Assembly: GCF_003855495.1 (NCBI RefSeq)
Contig: NZ_CP034086.1
Location: forward strand, 3,261,501 to 3,325,500
Length of the DNA stretch: 64,000 bases
From: Methylocystis rosea
GTDB taxonomy: Bacteria > Pseudomonadota > Alphaproteobacteria > Rhizobiales > Beijerinckiaceae
Reading direction: 5' to 3'
A program made the position numbers and the translations under genes. Numbering within the stretch: position 1 is the first letter of the stretch; every line of letters starts with the position of its first letter. The notes below the pieces were generated by a model. It saw only the letters and a program-made list of their open reading frames with translations. It was not told where the DNA came from and did not search any database. Of the stretch, positions 38,727-47,511 are shown one piece after another.

Positions 38727-38796
38727 TGCTTCCTTTCGGAAGCTGTCGATGTCGCACCCAAGCCAACAACTTTATGGGTCCGAGCCCTAGCGCGCA

Positions 38797-39550
38797 AATA
38801 TTCGGTTTCCGAGCGACGCTCTACAATTGGAAAGCCAAGTTTGGCGAGATGGACGTCTCCGAAGCCAAGCTTTTGAAGGCGCTCGAGGAAGAGAACGCGC
38901 GGCTGAAGAAGCTTCTGGCGGACCAGATGCTCGACGCAGCGGCACTCCGGGAGCTTCTGGCAAAAAATGGTAGGGCCCGCCGCCAAGCGCGAAGCCGTCG
39001 CGCACCTTCGGGCCGTCATGGGGCCTTTCGTCGGGCCTGCAGCATCGTCGCCTCGACCGCACGACGGTTTCGCTATGCGCCAAAGCGGCCGCCGGATAAG
39101 GAACTGCGTGTAATATTTCGGGATTTAGCCAACGCGCGCCTCCGCTTTGGCTATAGGAGGCTAATCGTCTTGCTGCGTCAGGAAGGCGAGCGTTCCGGCA
39201 AGAACCGCATCTATCGGCTCTATCGCGAGCAAGGGCTCACGGTGTGCAAGCGCCGAGCCCTCCGCCGCGCTATCAGAAACACGGGCGCCGATCCTGATAG
39301 AGCCAAGGCCGGACGCACGCTGTTCGCTGGACTTCGTGCATGACCAGTTCGCTTGTGTCCGGCGGGTCCGCATCCTCAACATGGTCGACGACGTGATAGA
39401 GCGCTTCGTTCGCTTCATCAGCGTAGCCACATGCCGGAGGCCGACGACGCCCTGGCGCATCGCGTGTCGATCACGATGGAGGCGGAGTTTTGCGAAGCGG
39501 TGAATGGAGCGTTGGCGAGCATGGCAAGCCCGAGATCTTCAACACGGACA
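38797..39550 (+). pseudogene. Chimeric IS3-family remnant
   Basis: From about 38810 the frame reads ATLYNWKAKFGEMDVSEAKL LKALEEENARLKKLLADQML (OrfA). After a shift come ELRVIFRDLANARLRFGYRR and NRIYRLYREQGLTVCKRRA (OrfB). FVHDQFACVRRVRILNMVDD (first catalytic Asp) follows in yet another frame. At about 39450 the sequence switches to a different IS3 piece, HRVSITMEAEFCEAVNGALA, resembling the element at 11830-13016. No complete DDE core remains. Confidence 0.8.
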
Positions 39551-39839
39551 CATTCCGACATAAACGGAATGCCAGAGGGCACCCACCAGCGATTCGGCTA
39601 TGCGATCAAAAGGTGTATGAGTTGACGTCGTGGAGCTCTGGGAGAGCGCGGGGCGAATGTAAGCGGAGTGGCATCGGAAGCGAGCGACCGATCACGCAAT
39701 TGTAGCCACTTGATCGAAGAGCCGCACCGCTATTCCCTGGGCTCGGGTTCAGGTCATGCGTTGCGGCTCGCGGACAAGGGATCGTTGAGTTGGGGCTGGC
39801 TGGGAGCCCATCCAACATTGCCGGAGAGGAGGGATAAAT
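39551..39839. other. Short unassigned stretch between IS remnant and pseudogene
   Basis: No feature is recognised apart from a small imperfect palindrome ATTCCGACATAAACGGAAT near 39550. Confidence 0.3.
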
Positions 39840-40500
39840 ATTGCGCCTCTTCGGCCGGCTCGCGCGATTCGATCGTCGCGCTGCATGCGCAAGATCCTTC
39901 TGAATCACGACGACGAAGCCAAGGAAGGTCGCTGCGGACAGCCCGCCGATGACTACTTCGAGCACCGCGAAGCCATAGGCCTGCGTCGCGGTTACGCCGG
40001 GCCCGAGCCAGGCTGCGACGAGCGCCCATGCGGCGACGAGCAGGCGGAATTCCGTCGCTCCCATGCCGCCATATGAGAGGCGATGCACCCGCTCCGTCAC
40101 AACTCTCAGATAGGTGTAGGAGCTCATCAGAATATAGAGAGAGAGCCCAGCAGAGACGAGCCGACCGTGAATTAGGACGAGACGCCGAGACCGACGACGA
40201 TCAGAGTCTGAGCGATAAAATCGGACGAATGGTCGATGAAATAGCCGTAGTGCGGTCGCTCAATTGCTCGATAGCGCGCCAGCGTGCCGTCGAGCGAATC
40301 GCCGAACCAGTTGGGAAACAACCCTCCGACGACGGGACGAGAAATCTGTCGGACCAGCGACAGCCGATAAAGCCCAGGAGAGTCAGTCCCGCGCCGCACA
40401 ATCCTATCGCGGTCAGATGATCTGGTGTCGTCCAGTGCGGCAAACGCCTCACCAGGGCCAACAGGGCGGCGCAGCGATGATCCCATCGTTGTCGGGCTCA
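39840..40500 (-). pseudogene. CDP-alcohol phosphatidyltransferase family pseudogene
   Basis: On the minus strand, LPHWTTPDHLTAIGLCGAGL TLLGFIGCRWS is the usual N-terminus of this membrane family. After a frame change comes NWFGDSLDGTLARYRAIERP HYGYFIDHSSD, which carries the complete catalytic signature D-x2-D-G-x2-A-R-x8-G-x3-D-x3-D. A stop follows at about 40172. Hydrophobic segments LLVAAWALVAAWLGPGVTA and VVIGGLSAATFLGFVVVIQ continue in a frame starting near 40127. Two frameshifts or stops split the gene, and no proper start was found. The intact gene would make a phospholipid or CDP-alcohol-derived lipid in the inner membrane. Confidence 0.7.
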
Positions 40501-40604
40501 TAGCCACAACGTCTTGGAAGCTGTGTTCTGCTTACCGAATGCTTACCGAGAGTGATTGACCAATGCACAACAGAAAAAAACGTGACATAACTAATTGAAA
40601 GATA

Positions 40605-40681
40605 TGGTACCGCCACCCCGGCTCGAACGGGGGACCCCCAGATCCACAATCTGGTGCTCTAACCAACTGAGCTATGGCGGC
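40605..40681 (-). tRNA. tRNA-His (anticodon GTG)
   Basis: A 77-nt cloverleaf on the minus strand: acceptor GCCGCCA pairing with TGGCGGT, D-loop AGCTCAGTTGGTTAGAGC, anticodon stem CCAGA/TCTGG around the loop TTGTGGA, T-arm CCCCGTTCGAGCCGGGG, and encoded CCA at the 3' end. The discriminator base is A73, and the base before G1 is C, so no G-1 is encoded. This is the unusual His tRNA type described in alphaproteobacteria. Confidence 0.95.
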
Positions 40682-40751
40682 GTTTAGCGGCGCGAACCTA
40701 AAAGCAAGCGTTCGCGATTGCAAGCCTTCGCAAGGGCGGATCGGGGCGCCG

Positions 40752-41315
40752 TCAAGCGTCGCCGGGCGCGCCGCTCGGGCCGGCGAGCGCGCGTTCGCCG
40801 AGTCTGATAAGCGCGTCGCGCAGGCCTTCCTCGGCGACGCCCTCGGCCGCCGCGATGGCGCGCGCGCGCGCCGCCGCGTCGGGCTTGGACGCGCGGCCAA
40901 GGCTCGGCCGAGACGCAGCTGCGGGGTGTATCGCTTCCTGTCGTAGCGCGATCCGCGCGACGCAGCGCCAGCCGAGATGGGCATTGACCCGATCGATAAT
41001 GGTCGGGGCGAGATGCTGCGCCTCAAGCCCGAAGCCGGGGTCCACGCGCAGCACGAGAGTCGCCGGCTCTCGCGGCGTCTTTTCGCGGCGTTTGCCCGGC
41101 GACGGGTCGGCCGGCTTCGCCCGCCGCTGCGGCGGCCACTGCAGCGAGGCGGGCGCGCAGATACGCGCGATTCGCGCCCCGACGATCTCACGCCAGCACA
41201 AGAGCAGCGAAGCTTCTCCGAAGCCGCGCGCGGCGATGAGCGGGTCGAGTTCGCGCGCAACGTAATCCGCGAGCGAGCGCGCTTTGAAGCCTTTGGCGCG
41301 CATGGGGACGCTCAT
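40752..41315 (-). CDS. DciA-like DUF721 family protein
   Basis: 187 residues, ATG complementary to 41313-41315, divergent from mutY. The N-terminal half has the DUF721 pattern (SLADYVARELDPLIAARGFG, LLLCWREIVGARIARICAPA, LVLRVDPGFGLEAQHLAPTI IDRVNAHLG). A low-complexity Ala/Arg-rich C-terminus (AARARAIAAAEGVAEEGLRD) follows. DciA proteins help load the replicative helicase DnaB in many bacteria that lack DnaC. The neighbourhood with mutY is common in alphaproteobacteria. Codon use is strongly GC-biased, like the housekeeping region. Confidence 0.82.
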   Translation of the reverse strand: MSVPMRAKGFKARSLADYVARELDPLIAARGFGEASLLLCWREIVGARIARICAPASLQWPPQRRAKPADPSPGKRREKTPREPATLVLRVDPGFGLEAQHLAPTIIDRVNAHLGWRCVARIALRQEAIHPAAASRPSLGRASKPDAAARARAIAAAEGVAEEGLRDALIRLGERALAGPSGAPGDA

Positions 41316-41378
41316 TGGACTTGCGGCGACGCCGCCCTCCTTGCCGGGGCGAGGCTTCGCCCTCTATCAATCGCTCTC

Positions 41379-42440
41379 ATGATAAAGCCTCGCGCGAGAT
41401 CGACCAAACCGGGCGCGGCGCTGCTCGCCTGGTACGACGTCCATCGGCGCGACCTGCCCTGGCGCGCGCGGGCCGGCGAAGCGCCGGACCCCTATCGGAT
41501 TTGGCTTTCCGAAATCATGTTGCAGCAGACGACCGTCGCGACGGTGAAGGAGCGCTATGCGGCCTTCCTGTCGCGCTGGCCGGCGATCGATGATCTGGCG
41601 CGCGCGCCGCTCGATGACGTTCTCGCGCAATGGGCGGGGCTCGGCTATTACGCCCGGGCACGCAATCTGCACGCCTGCGCCCGCGCGGTCGTGGATTCCG
41701 CCCGCGGATTTCCGCGCGAGGAAGCGGCGCTGCGCCGGCTTCCCGGAATAGGTCCCTATACGGCGGCGGCGATCGCCGCCATCGCTTTCGATCAGCCCTG
41801 CGTCGCCGTCGACGGCAATGTCGAGCGCGTCGTCGCGCGTCTGCACGCGATCGAGACGCCGCCGCGCAAGATTGCGCCGCTCGTTCGCGAAAAGGCCGCG
41901 GCGCTCATGAACCCCGCGCGCCCCGGCGATTCCGTTCAGGCGCTGATGGAGCTCGGCGCGCTTGTTTGCGCGCCGCGTACGCCGGACTGCCCTGCCTGTC
42001 CGCTGTCGTCTTTCTGCGCCGCGCGGCGTCTCGGCGCGCAGAGCGACTACCCAGCGCGCGAGCTCAAGCGGCCGAAGCCCAGACGCCGCGGCGCGATCTT
42101 TATCCTGCGGCGCGGCGACGAGGCGTTGCTCCTGCGCCGGCCCCTGCGGGGGCTCTTTGGCGGCATGAACGCCTTTCCTTCGACGCCTTTGACGCAGGAC
42201 ATCGCCGCCGCGGAATTCTCGGGTTTCGCGCCCTGCGCGGCGCGGTGGCGCGCGCTCGAAGAGCCGGTGACGCATGTGTTCACCCATTTCGCCCTGGAGG
42301 CGACAGTATTCGTTGCGCAAACGCGCGCCAAAGCGGCGCCTTCAGATTGCCGCTGGGCGGCGCGCGCCAATCTCGGTAAAGAAGGATTGCCCACCCTCAT
42401 GCGCAAGGCCGCCGCTCGCGCCGGACTTCTCGACGCATGA
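41379..42440 (+). CDS. mutY: A/G-specific adenine DNA glycosylase
   Basis: 353 residues from the ATG at 41379; an open frame extends further upstream but overlaps the divergent dciA-like gene and lacks similarity. It removes adenine mispaired with 8-oxoguanine. The catalytic Glu lies in WLSEIMLQQTTVATVKERY, the helix-hairpin-helix is LRRLPGIGPYTAAAIAAIAF, and the catalytic Asp is in VAVDGNVERVVARL. The 4Fe-4S cluster ligands are C-x6-C-x2-C-x5-C in CAPRTPDCPACPLSSFC. The C-terminal NUDIX-like domain (GAIFILRRGDEALLLRRP, LFGGMNAFPST, THVFTHFALE) recognises the 8-oxoG. Length and domain order are normal. Confidence 0.96.
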   Translation: MIKPRARSTKPGAALLAWYDVHRRDLPWRARAGEAPDPYRIWLSEIMLQQTTVATVKERYAAFLSRWPAIDDLARAPLDDVLAQWAGLGYYARARNLHACARAVVDSARGFPREEAALRRLPGIGPYTAAAIAAIAFDQPCVAVDGNVERVVARLHAIETPPRKIAPLVREKAAALMNPARPGDSVQALMELGALVCAPRTPDCPACPLSSFCAARRLGAQSDYPARELKRPKPRRRGAIFILRRGDEALLLRRPLRGLFGGMNAFPSTPLTQDIAAAEFSGFAPCAARWRALEEPVTHVFTHFALEATVFVAQTRAKAAPSDCRWAARANLGKEGLPTLMRKAAARAGLLDA

Positions 42441-42462
42441 GGCTGCGAGGCTGGAGGGAGCG

Positions 42463-42729
42463 ATGGCGCGACGCGCAGGCGGCTATCAGGTCGAAGTGAC
42501 GGAGGGCGCGATTCGCGTGCGCCGCGCCGGGAAAACGCTCACCATCCCCGCCGCGCCGCCGGACGGCGAATCTGAAGAAGACGCCGATTTCATCGTGCGT
42601 CTCGACGACCTCGAACATTGGGACGCGCCCGATGATGAAACGCCGATCGGCATCGAGGAGCTGCAGAAAATTCTCGACGCGGTCGAAAAGCAGCTCGAAA
42701 AGCACGGTTTGAGCGCGGATTTCGAATAG
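42463..42729 (+). CDS. Small acidic conserved hypothetical protein
   Basis: 88 residues, ATG at 42463 with GGAGGGAG upstream, 23 bp after mutY and probably cotranscribed. The N-terminal half is beta-rich (YQVEVTEGAIRVRRAGKTLT IP). The C-terminal half is acidic and helical (FIVRLDDLEHWDAPDDETPI, ELQKILDAVEKQLEKHGL). The pattern faintly recalls Imm74-type small proteins, but I would not assign it. It has no signal peptide or membrane segment. It is convergent with glpK, whose stop lies 18 bp beyond. Confidence 0.7.
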   Translation: MARRAGGYQVEVTEGAIRVRRAGKTLTIPAAPPDGESEEDADFIVRLDDLEHWDAPDDETPIGIEELQKILDAVEKQLEKHGLSADFE

Positions 42730-42747
42730 CGCGCCGTCTCCAACTTG

Positions 42748-44244
42748 TCAGACCGCCCAGCCGAGGGAACGCTCGACGGCCTTTTCCCAGGATGCGATCA
42801 GGCGCGCGCGCTCCTGCGGTCTCATATGGGGCGTAAAGCGACGCGATTGTCGCGTGTGCGTGGCGATGTCATCCAGGCTTTTGTAAACGCCGACGGCGAG
42901 GCCCGCCGCATAGGCGGCGCCGACCGCCGTCAACTCCAGCTGGCTGGGGCGGACGACCGGCGCGTCGATGACGTCGGCCTGAAACTGCATCAACAAATCG
43001 CTCCCCGCCATGCCGCCATCGACCTTGAGCGCGCTGATCTCAACGCCCGCGTCGGCGATCATCGCCGCCAGGACTTCGCGGGTCTGAAACGCCGCGGCTT
43101 CGAGCGCCGCGCGGGCGATATGGCCCTTGTTGGAGAAACGCGTCAGCCCGGCGATGATCCCGCGGGCGTCGCCACGCCATCGTGGCGCGAAAAGTCCAGA
43201 GAAGGCCGGCACGAAATAGACGTCGCCATTGTCCGGCACGCTCCTCGCCAGCGCTTCGATCTCGCGGCTCTCTTTGATGATCCCGAGATTGTCGCGTAGC
43301 CACTGCACCAGAGCGCCGGCGATCGCGATCGAGCCTTCCAGCGCGTAACAGGGTTTTGCGTCGCCAAGCTGATAGGCGAGCGTCGTCAGCAGGCCCTTGG
43401 TCGATATGCGCGAGGTCTCCCCGACGTTCATCAGCAGAAAACAGCCGGTGCCATAAGTGTTCTTGGCGTCGCCAACATTGACGCAGGCTTGCCCGAGCAG
43501 CGCGGCCTGCTGGTCTCCAAGCGCGCCGGCGAGCGGAACGCCGGCGAGCGCGCCGACGCATTCCCCATAGACTTCGCTCGACGAGCATATTTTCGGCAGG
43601 CATGCCGCGGGAATGTCGAAGATCCGCAGCAGCTCATCGTCCCATTGCAGTGTTTCGAGATTCATCAGCTGCGTGCGCGAGGCGTTGGTCGCGTCGATGA
43701 CATGACGGCCGCCGCCGGGGCCGCCGGTCAGATTCCAGATGATCCAGGAATCGATCGTGCCGAACAGCGCCGCGCCCCGCGCCGCTCTTTCGCGGGCGCC
43801 GGGGATTTCGTCGAGAAGCCAGCCGAGCTTGAGCGCGGAAAAATAGGTCGCGAGCGGCAGTCCCGTCTTTGCGCGGACAAGATCGCCCAGACCTTGCGCC
43901 GCGATCCGGTCGACGGCGGCCTGCGTGCGCGTATCCATCCAGACGATCGCGTGATGAAGCGGCGCGCCGGTCGCCGCATCCCACAAGACCGTCGTCTCGC
44001 GCTGATTGGTGACGCCGACGGCCGAGAGGTCGCTGGCCGAGAGGTTGGCCTCGGCCAGCGCCGCTTGGATCACGCTCTGCGCATTGCGCCAAATCTCGGC
44101 CGCGTCATGTTCGACCCAGCCGGGGCGGGGATAGATTTGCCGGTGCTCGCGCTGCGCCTTAGCGACGATCCCGCCGACCTTGTCCATCAAGACAAAGCGG
44201 GTGCTCGTCGTGCCCTGATCGAGGGCGCCCAGGAGTTTGGACAT
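42748..44244 (-). CDS. glpK: Glycerol kinase
   Basis: 498 residues, full family length, ATG complementary to 44242-44244. It phosphorylates glycerol to sn-glycerol 3-phosphate with ATP in the cytoplasm. The FGGY-family landmarks are [19 protein letters not shown] (phosphate-1 loop), the glycerol-binding [29 protein letters not shown] (phosphate-2 loop) and [26 protein letters not shown]. The C-terminal signature is [20 protein letters not shown] with [14 protein letters not shown]. No glpF, glpD or glpR is beside it, so the gene stands alone here. Confidence 0.96.
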   Translation of the reverse strand: MSKLLGALDQGTTSTRFVLMDKVGGIVAKAQREHRQIYPRPGWVEHDAAEIWRNAQSVIQAALAEANLSASDLSAVGVTNQRETTVLWDAATGAPLHHAIVWMDTRTQAAVDRIAAQGLGDLVRAKTGLPLATYFSALKLGWLLDEIPGARERAARGAALFGTIDSWIIWNLTGGPGGGRHVIDATNASRTQLMNLETLQWDDELLRIFDIPAACLPKICSSSEVYGECVGALAGVPLAGALGDQQAALLGQACVNVGDAKNTYGTGCFLLMNVGETSRISTKGLLTTLAYQLGDAKPCYALEGSIAIAGALVQWLRDNLGIIKESREIEALARSVPDNGDVYFVPAFSGLFAPRWRGDARGIIAGLTRFSNKGHIARAALEAAAFQTREVLAAMIADAGVEISALKVDGGMAGSDLLMQFQADVIDAPVVRPSQLELTAVGAAYAAGLAVGVYKSLDDIATHTRQSRRFTPHMRPQERARLIASWEKAVERSLGWAV

Positions 44245-44340
44245 TCATAACCCTCTGATGAACGGAAGTTTCAGCCTCGGTTCAGCGCATTCGCCGTAAT
44301 TGGAAAACGGTTCCATCATTTCTCAAAAGGAGGATGCTCC

Positions 44341-44715
44341 ATGAGATCGGCAGCCGTCAAAACCCTATCGGCGCCAGTCAAGCCGGCCTTCGCCGCGCTT
44401 CTCTTCGTTCTCGCTTCGAACGCATTCGCGCCAGAGGCTTCCGCGCTGCCGGGGATTGATCGCGCGCCCGCGGCTCAGCTCCGCCCCGGCGTCGAGAAGG
44501 CGCGCTGGGTGTGCGGACCCTACCGGTGCTGGTGGCAGCCTGGCTATGGCTGGGGCGGCGGCTACGGCTGGGGTGGTCCCCGCTGGGGCGGCGGCTATGG
44601 TTGGCGACGCCCAGGCTGGGGTGGACCAGGCTGGGGCGGACCGGGATGGGGTGGACCAGGGTGGGGCGGACGCGGCGGCTGGGGCGGCGGCGGCTGGGGA
44701 CACCGTCACTGGTAG
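44341..44715 (+). CDS. Secreted Gly/Trp-rich repeat protein
   Basis: 124 residues, ATG at 44341 with AAGGAGG seven bases upstream. The N-terminus (VKPAFAALLFVLASNAFAPE) is a likely signal peptide. After a short region with WVCGPYRCWWQPG (two Cys), the last 60 residues are mostly Gly, Trp, Arg and Pro in tandem units of the GGPGWGGPGWGG type. Such proteins are common in rhizobial relatives as small exported proteins of unknown function. A good terminator follows at 44749-44781, so it is monocistronic. Confidence 0.8.
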   Translation: MRSAAVKTLSAPVKPAFAALLFVLASNAFAPEASALPGIDRAPAAQLRPGVEKARWVCGPYRCWWQPGYGWGGGYGWGGPRWGGGYGWRRPGWGGPGWGGPGWGGPGWGGRGGWGGGGWGHRHW

Positions 44716-44748
44716 GAAAGATTTAACCCCAAGAAGCCCCGAGATCAG

Positions 44749-44781
44749 GAGCCGCGGACGTCGTTCGCGGCTCGTTTTTTT
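44749..44781 (+). terminator. Rho-independent terminator
   Basis: Stem GAGCCGCG (44749-44756) pairs perfectly with CGCGGCTC (44766-44773) across a 9-nt loop. A run of seven T follows from 44775. It lies 33 bp after the Gly/Trp-rich gene. Confidence 0.9.
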
Positions 44782-44935
44782 ACACTTGCCGCGAGACCAA
44801 TCCGTTCGAGATGTATTTGATAAACCGGCATGGTCCTTGCCAATCAGAGGTCATCGGCGCGGGTCTGTCCGAAAGGCGACACGCGAGAGTTGGCAAACGG
44901 AAGGAGATGTTGTAACCTACTGATACGAAAGGTAG

Positions 44936-44999
44936 TTTGCAATCTTTCCAAAGAAGGGAAATTTGCAACCTTTCCAGAAAGTAGTTTGCAACCTTTCCA
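44936..44999 (+). repeat. Three direct repeats upstream of bfd
   Basis: TTTGCAA(C/T)CTTTCCA occurs at 44936-44950, 44962-44976 and 44985-44999, spaced 26 and 23 bp. The last copy ends 14 bp before the bfd start, so the array covers the likely promoter and leader. It does not look like a Fur box. It may be an operator array or a local duplication. Confidence 0.8.
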
Positions 45000-45013
45000 A
45001 ACTAGGCTAAGTA

Positions 45014-45250
45014 ATGATCGTCTGTTCGTGCAACGTCCTGTCGGACCGCGATGTGCGCGATACGCTTGGGCCACGCGGTGACCGGCCTTCGGTTTCAGCT
45101 GTGTTCCGGCATATGGGCTGCGAGGCGAAATGCGGGCGCTGCGTGCGCAGCATTGTCGCCATCGTCGACCAGCACGCCGCGAGAGGATTGGATGAGTGCT
45201 CGGGGAGCGGCGATTGTGAAGGCTGTCGCGCCGACGAATTGGCGGCGTAA
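45014..45250 (+). CDS. bfd: Bacterioferritin-associated ferredoxin
   Basis: 78 residues, ATG at 45014. The [2Fe-2S] ligands are C4 and C6 (IVCSCNVLSDRDV) and the pair in GCEAKCGRCVRSI, the normal Fer2_BFD arrangement. Bfd binds bacterioferritin and delivers electrons to release stored iron. The C-terminus adds a small Cys-rich tail (CSGSGDCEGC) not present in enterobacterial Bfd. It is followed after 27 bp by bfr, so the pair forms an iron-storage operon, with three direct repeats just upstream that may be regulatory. Confidence 0.93.
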   Translation: MIVCSCNVLSDRDVRDTLGPRGDRPSVSAVFRHMGCEAKCGRCVRSIVAIVDQHAARGLDECSGSGDCEGCRADELAA

Positions 45251-45277
45251 GTCTATTTTCATGGAAAGGATGCGGAC

Positions 45278-45760
45278 ATGCGCGGTGACGCGAAGGTCAT
45301 CGACTATCTCAATCGCGGGTTGCGCGCAGAATTGACCGCGGTCAATCAATACTGGCTGCACTACCGCATATTCCACAATTGGGGTTTTCTCGAACTCGCC
45401 AAGAAATGGCGGGAAGAGTCGATCGAGGAGATGCGTCACGCGGATCATTTCGCCGAGCGTATCCTCTTCCTTGAGGGCTTCCCGAATATGCAGGTGCTCG
45501 ATCCGCTGCGCATCGGCCAATCCGTCGAGGAGATCGTTAAGGCGGACCTCGAGACCGAGTTCGCCGCCCGCGAGCTGTATCTCGAAGCCGCGGCCTATTG
45601 TCTCTCGATCAATGATCGCGTTTCCGAGCAGCTTTTCGAAGGCGTGGTGAAGAGCGAGGAAAAGCACATCGACTTCCTCGAGACGCAGCTTGAGTTGATC
45701 AAGCAGCTCGGCGTCCAGCTTTACTCGCAAAAGCACGTCGGCGAGTTGCACTCCTCCTGA
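45278..45760 (+). CDS. bfr: Bacterioferritin
   Basis: 160 residues, ATG at 45278. The ferroxidase ligands are all visible at the canonical positions: E18, E51 and H54 in IEEMRHADHF, and the later E and E-x2-H in SEEKHIDFLE. Methionine 52, the axial haem ligand, is present. The protein forms a 24-subunit shell that stores iron in the cytoplasm. It is cotranscribed with bfd. A GC-rich inverted repeat lies after its stop at 45780-45811. Confidence 0.97.
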   Translation: MRGDAKVIDYLNRGLRAELTAVNQYWLHYRIFHNWGFLELAKKWREESIEEMRHADHFAERILFLEGFPNMQVLDPLRIGQSVEEIVKADLETEFAARELYLEAAAYCLSINDRVSEQLFEGVVKSEEKHIDFLETQLELIKQLGVQLYSQKHVGELHSS

Positions 45761-45779
45761 CCGAGGGACACGCCATCCA

Positions 45780-45811
45780 CCGCCGCAGAACGCTTCGCGC
45801 GTCCGCGGCGG
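45780..45811. terminator. Possible bidirectional hairpin between convergent genes
   Basis: CCGCCGC (45780-45786) pairs with GCGGCGG (45805-45811). It sits between the ends of bfr and the minus-strand regulator, but no T-tract follows on either strand, so termination is only suggested. Confidence 0.4.
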
Positions 45812-45815
45812 CGGG

Positions 45816-46433
45816 TCATTCCATCACCGCCGCCTTCAGAATGCACACCATCGTCGCCTGCGCCGGCGTTTTGCCGAGGTTGCGGATAATGTGCGGCCGG
45901 TCGCAGCGATAGCGCAGGGTTTCCCCAGCCTTCACGCTGGACTTCGCTCCGGCGACCTCGACCTCAAGCTCGCCGTCGCGCACGGACAGGCTCTCGACCG
46001 AGCCGCGCTGATGCGCCTCGGATTCCAATACGCCTCCAGGCGCGGCGGCGAATTCATAGCACTGCAGCCACTCGACCGTCTTGATCCAGCCGATGATCTC
46101 GAGCCGGCATTTGCCGTCGTCGGAGACCAGGATGGGCGTGTCCGCTTTGCTGGTTTTCTCGAGGAAGGGTCCGTCTTCCGTCGTCTGCAATACCCGCTCG
46201 ATCGAGACGTCGAGCGCCTGCGCGAGACGCCAGATGGTGGCGAGCGTGGGATTGGTTTCATTGCGCTCGATCTGGCTGATGATCGACTTGGCGACTCCAG
46301 ATTGCGAAGAGAGTTCGGAAAGCGACAAATTATAGGCTTTCCGCAGCCGCTGCACGGTCGCGCCGAGCTGTCCAGAAAGCGCCAGCGCGCCCGCCTGCAA
46401 CATTTTTTGCTTGTCCTGACCTTCGACGCCCAT
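45816..46433 (-). CDS. XRE-family transcriptional regulator with cupin sensor domain
   Basis: 205 residues from the ATG at 46431-46433; the frame is open 42 codons further upstream, but that part shows no domain. The HTH_3 motif is at residues about 22-76 (LGATVQRLRKAYNLSLSELS, GVAKSIISQIERNETNPTLA TIWRLAQAL). The C-terminal cupin_2 domain has VESLSVRDGELEVEVAGAKS and GETLRYRCDRPHIIRNLGKT P. Such regulators (PuuR/SutR-like) control amine, amino acid or sulfur metabolism in response to a small ligand. The target here is unknown; the gene is convergent with bfr and divergent from the phosphatase gene. Confidence 0.9.
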   Translation of the reverse strand: MGVEGQDKQKMLQAGALALSGQLGATVQRLRKAYNLSLSELSSQSGVAKSIISQIERNETNPTLATIWRLAQALDVSIERVLQTTEDGPFLEKTSKADTPILVSDDGKCRLEIIGWIKTVEWLQCYEFAAAPGGVLESEAHQRGSVESLSVRDGELEVEVAGAKSSVKAGETLRYRCDRPHIIRNLGKTPAQATMVCILKAAVME

Positions 46434-46680
46434 GATCTCCAGCGCTTCAGCTGCGCCCGTAGGTTTCAGAATCGATCGGCAAGATAGCCGACTGCGTTCG
46501 AAATATCGAACAGCGAACCCCCGCGCTTGCGCCTGCTCGAGCCGAGACGGCCATGTCATCTGGCTGTGATGCGAATCTGGTCAATCAGGCCAAGCGGCGA
46601 AGGCGAGAGGCGGACAGCTCATGCTCGACAGAAACGCCAGGGTGAATGTCTCCCAAGCGGTGCGCTCCAACACAGCGCAG

Positions 46681-47511
46681 ATGTCGGATCCGGCAAGTGA
46701 ATATGCAGTGAAGCGCTATCGGACGCTGTTTTTGTCCGATCTGCATCTGGGCGCACGCGGCGCCCAGGCTGAACTGCTGGTCGATTTCCTCAAACATAAC
46801 GACGCCGACACGTTCTATCTTGTCGGCGACATCGTCGACGGCTGGCGGCTGAAAAACGGCTGGTATTGGCCGCAGGCGCATAACGACGTGATTCAAAAGC
46901 TGTTGCGCAAGGCTCGTAAGGGCGCGCATGTCATCTACGTGCCGGGCAATCACGACGAATTCGCCCGCGAATACACCGGCCTCAACTTCGGCGGCGTCGA
47001 TGTCGTCGACCACGCGCTGCATGAAACCGCCGACGGCAAGACCATGCTGGTCATCCACGGCGATCAGTTCGACATCGTCGTGCGCAACGCCCGCTGGCTC
47101 GCCTTCTTCGGCGACTGGGCCTATGATTTTGCGATCGTCGTCAACACCTGGTTCAACCGTGCGCGCCGCATGTTCGGCGTCGGCTATTGGTCGCTTTCCG
47201 CCTGGGCGAAGCTGAAGGTCAAGAACGCCGTCAATTTCATCGGCGATTTCGAGAACGCCCTCGCGTCCGAGGCGGCCCGCCGCAACGTTGACGGCGTGAT
47301 CTGCGGACATATCCATCACGCGACGATCAAGACGATCAGCGGCAAGCTCTACGTCAATACCGGAGACTTTGTCGAAAGCTGCACCGCGATCGCCGAACAT
47401 GACGATGGCGCATTTGAGATTTTGCGGTGGCACAAGACGGCGGCTGAACGCGAGGCGGCCGACGCGGCCGAGCGCGCCAGGGCCTTGCCCGAGAGAGCGG
47501 CGGCGGCTTGA
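46681..47511 (+). CDS. UDP-2,3-diacylglucosamine diphosphatase-like metallophosphoesterase (COG2908)
   Basis: 276 residues from the ATG at 46681; an upstream ATG at 46621 in the same frame is possible. The calcineurin-like metal-binding motifs occur in order: FLSDLHLGARG, LVGDIVDGW, YVPGNHDEF, VIHGDQFD and ICGHIHHA. This matches the LpxH/YbbF-related family, but most alphaproteobacteria use LpxI for lipid A synthesis, so the true substrate may be another lipid-linked diphosphate. A C-terminal Ala/Arg/Glu helix is extra. Its stop overlaps the next gene's ATG (TGATG at 47509-47513), linking it to the glycosyltransferase. Confidence 0.85.
   Translation: MSDPASEYAVKRYRTLFLSDLHLGARGAQAELLVDFLKHNDADTFYLVGDIVDGWRLKNGWYWPQAHNDVIQKLLRKARKGAHVIYVPGNHDEFAREYTGLNFGGVDVVDHALHETADGKTMLVIHGDQFDIVVRNARWLAFFGDWAYDFAIVVNTWFNRARRMFGVGYWSLSAWAKLKVKNAVNFIGDFENALASEAARRNVDGVICGHIHHATIKTISGKLYVNTGDFVESCTAIAEHDDGAFEILRWHKTAAEREAADAAERARALPERAAAA

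Noticed and set aside
40977..41378. Upstream extension of the mutY frame
   Set aside because: It overlaps the divergent DciA-like gene, and MutY similarity begins at the ATG at 41379.
43489..44250. Plus-strand open frame of 253 codons
   Set aside because: Antisense to glpK; no motif.
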